A stretch of DNA of 58,854 nucleotides, taken from CAZTZL01 sp964537715. Lineage in GTDB: Bacteria; Zhuqueibacterota; QNDG01; DSAB01. The notes under the pieces were generated by a model. That model was not told the DNA's origin. It saw nothing but the letters and a program-made list of their open reading frames with translations, and did no database searches. Positions 52,877-58,854 of this stretch are shown in pieces; position 1 is the stretch's first letter; every line of letters starts with the position of its first letter. A program made the position numbers and the translations under genes. The stretch is taken from the NCBI GenBank assembly GCA_964537715.1, contig CAZIAH010000010.1:1-58854 (forward strand). Direction: 5' to 3'.

Positions 52877-55510
52877 TCAAAACTGGTATCCGGCTGAAAA
52901 ATAGATTTGATGAAAGCCGTCGCTCATGATTCCGTATCCCAGATGAAAAGGCCCCAGGGGGGTGTCCATAGAGAGGATAGCACCGATTCCCTGTTTAAAG
53001 TCCTTTGTGGTGATTTTTTCGTATTTGTTCCACACACTGCCCAGGTCACATCGTATTGAAAAATAAGAGTCAAGCAATTCTGTCCAGGGCAGTTTAAAAC
53101 GGATTTCGCCGTTGAGTATGATCATTCGTTTTCCGATCAGGGCGTCATCGGGAAGGCCCATGAACGAATCCAGTCCGCCGAGATGAAACTGTTTTGAAAA
53201 TGGCGTCCCGAGATCCGCAGTTCCCCACATGACTTTTGGATGAAGAACAACGGATTTGTTCATTGGAACATAGAATTCCATTGATGAGAAAATCCGTACA
53301 TACGAAATGTCACTTCCAAGAAGCTCTCCCCCGGTTTCATATTCCAGAATATGGTATTTCCCGTTTTGTGGAAACGGAACATGGTCCCGGGTATCCACTT
53401 CCGAACAGAGCGTCAGACTCCGTGCCGTGTATTTTTCGTTGAGAGGCACGTCTCTGGAATTCGGTTTGAGCTTAATATTTTCTGATTTGATCTGTAGAGA
53501 GAGAGTACCGAGTCTCTGCATCTGCAAGCCGAATACCAGCCCAGCGGATTGGATTTCGTGGCTATATTCCCCGGTGGATTCTAAATCTTTGTAATACCGG
53601 ACTGTTTTCTGGGAGGCAGAGAGATCGGTTCTGAATGTCATGTAGGTTTTAAAGAGCCTGTCTGCCTTGAGCCGGGCCGCAAAGCATTCATCATACTTTC
53701 CCGCAAGTGCAAAGAGGGATCCTTCATAGCCGTAGCCCAGCATGTTTTCTTCGACAATCTGGACGAATCCCTTGGTCAACCTTTCCAAATCATATCTCAG
53801 GCCGGTGCGTACAAGAGTAAACCCGTGTTCATTCAGATGAAAGATAAGATCGTAATGCCGGTCTTGTTTAATATTTTCAAAGCGGATATCGTCGAAATAT
53901 CCCGTGCTGTAAATATTTTCCGTGCCTGTTTTCAATAAAGAGACATTGAACAGGTCGCCTTCTTTCAGAGGAAGTTCGCGCCGGATTATGAAAGGGTGAG
54001 TCCGCTGATTCCCGGTGAGATAGATTTGTCCAATTCTTCCTTCGTCAATGGCAATTTGGAGCTTCCCGTTTTCGATTCGTGCGGACTCGATTCTTGCCAA
54101 CACGTAACCTTGATCGTGGTAACATTGAACAATGTGTTTTAAATCCCTGCGTCCTTGATGAGCGTTTGCCGTTTCTCCGCATCGGGTTTCGAGAAGACTG
54201 GAAATAACAGAATCAGGGAACAGTGTATTTCCGGTAATTGAGATAGAGTGAATAACCGGATTTTCCTGGACATAAAACGTAAGCGAAAAAGAGGTGCTGT
54301 CCCAGAAAGCCGAGACCTTTTGGAAAAAGCCGGTCTGAACGAGCGACTGTCCAGCCCAGACGATTTGTGATATGGGAACTGGGAATTTTGTCTCGAGACG
54401 GATGAAAGAATCGAAAAGCCGGCTGTCCAGATTTTTCAGACCCTCTATCGAAATACGTTTTACAGTGATTGTGGAATCTTGTTGATGAGTATATTGATTC
54501 AGCGCGTTTTCGATTTGTGGGATCATCTGTTCGGCGGCAAGCTCTCCGGCCTGAATGAGAGTTTCGCATTCGTGAAAATCCGTATTTGAGATATCATCCA
54601 ATTGAGGCTGGATAACGATATCTGCCAAGGTCATCTGCTCATTGATTCTGTCCTGCTGCATGATTGTTGTGACCTGATCCGCGATTTCCCAGGGGGCATC
54701 CAATTCTTTCTCTTTTCTCAGTTTGGAAGACGTATCCACTGCGATGATCAGATCGGCTCCCAGGGATTTGGCTTCGGCAACTGGCAGATTCTGGACCAGC
54801 CCGCCGTCCACGAGCATTTCATCTCCAATGGATACAGGGGTAAAAAGAAGAGGTATAGCCATGCTGGCGCGTATTGCATCGATCAGGGAGCCGTTCCTTA
54901 AAACCACTTTTCGGCCGGTCAGCAGATCCGTGGTGACGGCGCAGAAGGGAATGTGCAGAAGATCGAAATTCTCATTAATGGGATACGGGGCGTTCAGGAT
55001 GAGATCCGTGATCAGCGATGTCAGTCGCTGTCCCGACGTATAAGCGGAGGGCAGATCAAGCGACAGCCCTTTCAAGCGGAGCTGAATCAGATATTGTGTT
55101 CGGTCCTCTTTTTGACTCAGAAACAACTGTTTTCTGGGAGGAGCATTCACGATGATTTCATGCCAGTCGATACGATAAGCCATTTTTTCTATTTCGCTTC
55201 CAGTATATCCGATTGTGTAGAGACCGCCGATAATGGCTCCCATACTGGTGCCGGCAATCCCATCAATGGGCAAACCGTGTCTTTCAAATGCCTTGAGTAC
55301 ACCGATCTGTGCAAGGCCGCGGGCACCGCCGCCGCTTAAAGCAAGAGCGATTTTTGGTCTTTGTATCTGGTAATAAGGGATGTAGCTATCTCTGGATACA
55401 GGAAATGGTTCCAGTCCCAGTGGTATCCGAATCCCTGGGTGATTTTTTTCAGCCAGCAATGGAAACGTGAAAAAGAGAAGAAAAAAAGTGACGATTGATC
55501 TGATTTTCAT
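52877..55510 (-). CDS. Patatin-like phospholipase fused to POTRA and outer-membrane barrel (PlpD type)
   Basis: 877 residues with a signal peptide (IVTFFLLFFTFPLLA). The patatin domain (~50-340) has the oxyanion loop ALSGGGARGLAQIG, the nucleophile Ser in GTSMG, and the catalytic Asp in VDGGLVQNLP. POTRA-like repeats follow (~345-560: ITVKRISIEGLKNLDSRLF; HSISITGNTLFPDSVISSLL; GRIGQIYLTGNQRTHPFII). The end is a BamA/TpsB-like 16-strand barrel finishing in IYFSAGYQF with a C-terminal Phe. This order is that of type Vd autotransporters, which expose or release a phospholipase. ATG 55510 is chosen over a TTG at 55519. It is the only minus-strand gene on the right side and stands alone. Confidence 0.9.
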   Translation of the reverse strand: MKIRSIVTFFLLFFTFPLLAEKNHPGIRIPLGLEPFPVSRDSYIPYYQIQRPKIALALSGGGARGLAQIGVLKAFERHGLPIDGIAGTSMGAIIGGLYTIGYTGSEIEKMAYRIDWHEIIVNAPPRKQLFLSQKEDRTQYLIQLRLKGLSLDLPSAYTSGQRLTSLITDLILNAPYPINENFDLLHIPFCAVTTDLLTGRKVVLRNGSLIDAIRASMAIPLLFTPVSIGDEMLVDGGLVQNLPVAEAKSLGADLIIAVDTSSKLRKEKELDAPWEIADQVTTIMQQDRINEQMTLADIVIQPQLDDISNTDFHECETLIQAGELAAEQMIPQIENALNQYTHQQDSTITVKRISIEGLKNLDSRLFDSFIRLETKFPVPISQIVWAGQSLVQTGFFQKVSAFWDSTSFSLTFYVQENPVIHSISITGNTLFPDSVISSLLETRCGETANAHQGRRDLKHIVQCYHDQGYVLARIESARIENGKLQIAIDEGRIGQIYLTGNQRTHPFIIRRELPLKEGDLFNVSLLKTGTENIYSTGYFDDIRFENIKQDRHYDLIFHLNEHGFTLVRTGLRYDLERLTKGFVQIVEENMLGYGYEGSLFALAGKYDECFAARLKADRLFKTYMTFRTDLSASQKTVRYYKDLESTGEYSHEIQSAGLVFGLQMQRLGTLSLQIKSENIKLKPNSRDVPLNEKYTARSLTLCSEVDTRDHVPFPQNGKYHILEYETGGELLGSDISYVRIFSSMEFYVPMNKSVVLHPKVMWGTADLGTPFSKQFHLGGLDSFMGLPDDALIGKRMIILNGEIRFKLPWTELLDSYFSIRCDLGSVWNKYEKITTKDFKQGIGAILSMDTPLGPFHLGYGIMSDGFHQIYFSAGYQF

Positions 55511-55776
55511 TGTAAACAAAAGATAATAAAATCGTTAAGTAAAAGCAAGCTGATGATTTGATTGATCTTCATCCCGATAGAACGGGACTCGATTCCAAAC
55601 GGGTCGGCCTCTGCAGGAGGTCGTTTACTGAGAAAAATCGGTTTGTTTTTAACGAAAGTATTTTGTAAAATTTTATAGATGAACACGGCACAGACAGCCC
55701 TATCGATTTGTTTTTATAAAGAACCCGATTCTGAGGCAACAGTCTGTTCCGAAATTGTCCCTGGAATACAGATCCC

Positions 55777-56358
55777 ATGAAATCAATGAAAATGTCAGCG
55801 GGAAATCGTATGGGTAAAAAATCGAGAACGCGATCCATGATTTATGTGGCTCTCGTGGCAGCCTTGACGTGTATAGGCGGGTTTATCCGCATTCCTCTTT
55901 TACCAGTGCCTCTCACGTTGCAGACGCTGTTTGTCTATCTTGGAGGCAGTCTGCTTGGCAGCAAGCGGGGGGCGATCAGTCAAATTTTGTTTTTATTGAT
56001 TGGATTGGCCGGAATACCGGTTTTTGCCATGGGGGGTGGGCCAGGATACCTCCTCCAGCCGACATTTGGGTATCTGGCCGGTTTTCCTATAGGCGCTTTT
56101 GTGCTCGGCACCTGGCTTGAAAAATCCGACATGTCAAATGAGATAGTAAAACTGTATCTGGCACATTTTCTGGCCCTGATTGCCGTTTTTTTGATCGGCG
56201 TTGTGTATCTATATCTCAATGTAAAATATATCGCGGGAAAAGAAATGGATATGGTTTATGCAGTATCGAGCGGTTTTCTTGTTTTTATGCCGGGAGAAGT
56301 GATCAAGATAATCATATCGGTTGGCATTACATCGAAGTACAAAGCATTGTTTGAATAA
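55777..56358 (+). CDS. bioY: Biotin transporter substrate-binding protein BioY
   Basis: The S component of an ECF biotin transporter; 193 residues with about six membrane helices. The family pattern is clear: MIYVALVAALTCIGGFIRIPLLPVPLTLQTLFVYLGGSLLG, then GLAGIPVFAMGGGPGYLLQPTFGYLAGFPIGAFVLG. The C-terminal helix includes FMPGEVIKIIISVGI. No ATPase or T component is nearby, so it uses shared modules or acts alone. Several in-frame ATGs exist (55777, 55786, 55792, 55810), none with a strong ribosome-binding site. The 266-base gap before it holds only a small hairpin (GGCCTC/GAGGTC near 55610) and a weak promoter-like pair. Confidence 0.93.
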   Translation: MKSMKMSAGNRMGKKSRTRSMIYVALVAALTCIGGFIRIPLLPVPLTLQTLFVYLGGSLLGSKRGAISQILFLLIGLAGIPVFAMGGGPGYLLQPTFGYLAGFPIGAFVLGTWLEKSDMSNEIVKLYLAHFLALIAVFLIGVVYLYLNVKYIAGKEMDMVYAVSSGFLVFMPGEVIKIIISVGITSKYKALFE

Positions 56359-56449
56359 CTAAATTTTTGGTTGTACTAAAATACCAGATATCAAATAATC
56401 ATACAGATCGAAGGAACGAGATAATTTTTTGATTGTTAAATATAAAATT

Positions 56450-57619
56450 ATGATTGCATCGTTTTCCTCTACCCGAAAGAAAAGGAAAAGTGTTCTCATT
56501 TTTTTTATCGGATTTTTTTTCTTGCTGGACACTTTCCCGGGGCTGACACAACAGAAGAATCAGTTGAGTAAAATTCGACAGGATATCCAGCGCCTGGAGA
56601 ATGAATTGAATAAGAAAGACCAGGAGGAAGTGACTCTGCTGGAACAGGTCGAAAATATCGAGAGAGAGATCGGACTCAAGGAAAAACTGATAGGCGAACT
56701 CGGATTGGAACTGAAGCGGACGGAAAGGAAAGTTCAAAAATCGGAAAAGGATTTGAATGAAATTCTTGAAGGATTTAACAGGCTGACCCTGCTGGTAAAA
56801 AACAGGATGTTGAGGATGTATAAACGGGGCCGGTTTATGGACTGGGAAGTCTTTTTTTCGATACGGTCTCTGAACCAGGCGGCGGTTTGGCTTAAATATC
56901 AAAAACGGATTGTCGAAAATGACCGGCGGAATCTTAAAAATCTGGAAGAGAAAAGAATCAGTATTGAAAATCAGCGTACAGTATTGAACAGGGAAATTCA
57001 GATCAAAACAAAATTGATGCAGGAGAATAACGAAGAGAAAGAAAGTCTCGAGGCCAAAAAGAAAAATCAGAAAAAGCTTTTAGCCCAGGTTCGAAAGGAA
57101 AAGGGACCTCTCCTGGAACAGTTGAGGGAGAAGAAAATAGCCTATCAGGAGATCGAAAAGAGAATCAGTTACGAGGAGACAAAACGAAAAACCACGGTTC
57201 AAAAGTTAGACGGCTCGCAGTTTGCCGGATTGAAAGGAAAAATGCGATGGCCTGTCAAAGGAGAGGTTGTTTCGAATTACGGTCGGCAGCGGCATCCTGT
57301 TTTAAAAACATGGACTGAAAATCTGGGAATCGATATCAAAACTTCGGATGGAACGAGCGTGCAGGCGGTGAGCCGAGGGATTGTACGGTATGTTACCTGG
57401 TTGAGAGGTATGGGAAACTTGGTCCTGTTAGATCACGGCGGAGGATATTATTCCGTTTACGGCCATCTTGCTGTAGTTTTTGTGGAAACAGACGACGAAC
57501 TGAAAGAGGGAGACATCATCGGTCAGGTCGGAACCGAGCAGAGTCTTTATCAAACCAATTTGCACTTCGAGATCTGGAAGGAACAAAATCATTTTGATCC
57601 GGTTACTTGGTTAAGGTAA
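56450..57619 (+). CDS. EnvC-like murein hydrolase activator (degenerate LytM/M23 domain)
   Basis: 389 residues with a basic n-region (TRKKRKS) and signal segment (VLIFFIGFFFLLDTFPG), then a long coiled coil (~35-260, heptads rich in K, E, Q and L). A C-terminal LytM/M23 domain follows (~280-385: GMRWPVKGEVVSNYG-like start KMRWPVKGEVVSNYG). Active metallopeptidases need a metal-binding His in HxGxD and an HxH pair; here the first is Asn (ENLGIDIK) and the pair reads NLH. The metal site is therefore incomplete, as in EnvC, which activates cell-splitting amidases instead of cutting itself. ATG 56450 is used; a TTG at 56429 is possible. It ends seven bases before holB. Confidence 0.88.
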   Translation: MIASFSSTRKKRKSVLIFFIGFFFLLDTFPGLTQQKNQLSKIRQDIQRLENELNKKDQEEVTLLEQVENIEREIGLKEKLIGELGLELKRTERKVQKSEKDLNEILEGFNRLTLLVKNRMLRMYKRGRFMDWEVFFSIRSLNQAAVWLKYQKRIVENDRRNLKNLEEKRISIENQRTVLNREIQIKTKLMQENNEEKESLEAKKKNQKKLLAQVRKEKGPLLEQLREKKIAYQEIEKRISYEETKRKTTVQKLDGSQFAGLKGKMRWPVKGEVVSNYGRQRHPVLKTWTENLGIDIKTSDGTSVQAVSRGIVRYVTWLRGMGNLVLLDHGGGYYSVYGHLAVVFVETDDELKEGDIIGQVGTEQSLYQTNLHFEIWKEQNHFDPVTWLR

Positions 57620-57626
57620 AATCAAT

Positions 57627-58745
57627 ATGAATCATTCATGGGACGTGGTCGGTCAGCAAAGAGCAAAGGAGATTCTTTCCGCTTCAATGAAAAGAGGGCG
57701 TATGGCGCATGCGTATCTCTTTCAGGGACAGGCGGGGACAGGGAAAGATGCGATGGCAATCGCAATGGTCAAAGGACTTCATTGCCAAAACCGGGTCGAA
57801 TGGGGATGTCATCAGTGTACCGCCTGTCAAAAGATTTCCCGTATGGAATATCCCGAATTTCATTTTATAGTGCCGGTTCCTTCCAGACCCAAGACCATGA
57901 AGGAGGACAAATATAGCGAGATACTTCTAGAGAAAGCCCTTTTTCGAATCGCTAATCCCTATCAGAAACTCGATTATCAACCCGAATTAAAAATGTTTCC
58001 TGTGATCGGAATAGAGCAGATTCGATCTTTGAAAAAGGAGACCATGCTTAAAATTCCAGAAGGGCAGTACCGCATGATCGTAATCACTCATGCGGACAAG
58101 ATGACGCTTCCTGCATCCAACAGTCTTTTGAAACTGCTTGAAGAGCCTCCGGAGAGGACCTTGATTTTGCTCACCTCTTCCGCGCATAAACGCATTCTGC
58201 CGACCATCGTGTCCCGGTGTCAGGTCGTTCGCTTTGATCCTCTGCTCGAAAAGGAAATTGAAGAGGTACTGAAACAGCGGTATCAGGTCCCGGAAAACAA
58301 AGCGAAGTTTGTTGCGAGCATCTCTGGCGGCAGTCTCGAAAGCGCCATCGATTTGATCAATGAAAAGTATGAAGAGATTCGTGATTGCGCGTTTCAGTTT
58401 TTGGAACACAGTCTCGATGGGAATGTTTTCAAGCGGGTCGAATTTTGCGAAAAGATATTTCGTAACAGGGACAGGACGGAAATCCAGTCTCTTTTTCAGG
58501 TGTTGCTGGTTTGGCTGAGAGATATTTTATCCCTGCGTTTAGGTGAAAAGGAACGGTTGCTCAACAAGGACAGGATTGGGGAACTGAATCGCTTTGTAGA
58601 AAAGAGATCTGCATTCGATGTGGAAAGAGCCATATTCCGGACAGAGCGGGCTATTGATTTTATAGAAAAAAATGTGTACCTTCATCTAATTATTCAGTCG
58701 TTAAGTGCTGATTTTTATCGCTGTCAAGACAGAAAAGGATTGTAA
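57627..58745 (+). CDS. holB: DNA polymerase III delta-prime subunit
   Basis: A clamp-loader subunit of 372 residues. VVGQQRAKEILSASMKRGRMAHAYLFQGQAGTGKDAMA gives the AAA+ start with a P-loop-like GQAGTGKD. Four cysteines (LHC, then CHQCTAC) form the zinc module. The SRC motif is present in PTIVSRCQVVRFDPL, and SNSLLKLLEEPPERTLILLTS is the sensor region. A helical C-terminal domain follows. The stop overlaps the next start by one base (TAATG). The pairing with ricT is common in many bacteria. Confidence 0.95.
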   Translation: MNHSWDVVGQQRAKEILSASMKRGRMAHAYLFQGQAGTGKDAMAIAMVKGLHCQNRVEWGCHQCTACQKISRMEYPEFHFIVPVPSRPKTMKEDKYSEILLEKALFRIANPYQKLDYQPELKMFPVIGIEQIRSLKKETMLKIPEGQYRMIVITHADKMTLPASNSLLKLLEEPPERTLILLTSSAHKRILPTIVSRCQVVRFDPLLEKEIEEVLKQRYQVPENKAKFVASISGGSLESAIDLINEKYEEIRDCAFQFLEHSLDGNVFKRVEFCEKIFRNRDRTEIQSLFQVLLVWLRDILSLRLGEKERLLNKDRIGELNRFVEKRSAFDVERAIFRTERAIDFIEKNVYLHLIIQSLSADFYRCQDRKGL

Positions 58746-58854
58746 TGGCAAAAATTATAGAAATAGAGTTCAAGGGAGGCAGAAAGGCATTTTATGCGAA
58801 TCCACAGGAGTTTCCGTTTGCTGTCGGGGACAATGTGATGGTTCAGGTCGAAAA
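58745..58854 (+). CDS. ricT: RicT/PSP1-domain protein (3' end missing)
   Basis: Only the first ~36 codons are in the window: MAKIIEIEFKGGRKAFYANP followed by FPFAVGDNVMVQVE. This matches the start of PSP1/RicT (YaaT) proteins, which in Bacillus belong to an iron-sulfur complex that affects RNA processing and development. Position right after holB, with TAATG overlap, is the classical one. The fragment is too short for more. Confidence 0.8.
   Translation, partial: MAKIIEIEFKGGRKAFYANPQEFPFAVGDNVMVQVE

Noticed and set aside
55560..55640. Possible tRNA-like fold in the gap before bioY
   Set aside because: Only one 6-bp stem (GGCCTC/GAGGTC) is present; no acceptor stem, no proper T-arm and no anticodon arm could be built.

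Overview
The window looks like an origin-proximal stretch of a Gram-negative bacterium of the Fibrobacteres-Chlorobi-Bacteroidetes (FCB) superphylum, probably a little-cultured lineage. The main reasons are a full-length SprA (the giant type IX secretion / gliding outer-membrane protein, typical of FCB bacteria), an Lpt lipopolysaccharide-export permease pair, three SurA-like periplasmic prolyl isomerases, a PlpD-like patatin, a FecR-domain protein and inositol-lipid genes. Pyruvate phosphate dikinase and corrinoid methyl-transfer proteins suggest an anaerobic or fermentative life. The phylum call is inference.

Layout. 1-2331: 3' part of mutS. 2393-2973: a small GIY-YIG nuclease gene bracketed by a family of hairpin repeats. 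3001-8769 (minus): a corrinoid protein, a homocysteine methyltransferase and a dihydrolipoamide dehydrogenase, then threonine synthase overlapping a phosphoglycerate-mutase-like gene that may be the missing homoserine kinase. 9029-10357: inositol-3-phosphate synthase behind a consensus promoter containing a palindrome. 10379-18364 (minus): a GNAT enzyme and the mfd / three-isomerase operon. 18433-24955 (minus): the classical rpmH-rnpA-yidD-yidC-mnmE-mnmG-rsmG cluster with two parS sites. 25027-27479 (minus): lptF-lptG. 27699-41671 (plus): sprA; rsmI with a CDP-alcohol phosphatidyltransferase; panD-tmk-ctp-tauE-ppdK. 42001-52111 (plus): dnaA, dnaN, dciA, gyrB, gyrA, archease, an unknown acidic protein and a FecR protein. 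The window closes with a lipoprotein carrying an in-frame stop (52433-52789), a patatin/barrel protein (minus), bioY, an EnvC-like protein, holB and the start of ricT.

The replication origin is most likely at dnaA-dnaN (about 41.8-43.7 kb): perfect DnaA boxes lie before, inside and after dnaA, the flanks are AT-rich, and by eye the plus strand changes from C-richer to G-richer there. Genes between 27.7 and 41.7 kb would then be transcribed against the leftward fork.

The most interesting points are: the GIY-YIG gene bracketed by hairpins that show compensatory base changes; two genes (tmk and archease) whose conserved N-termini can only be reached from a non-canonical start, best explained by ATT; a palindrome inside the ino1 promoter; parS sites embedded at gene ends without parAB; and a META-like lipoprotein gene interrupted by a single TAA. 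No CRISPR array, rRNA, tRNA, phage or transposase gene was recognised. All calls were made by reading the sequence, without database searches.
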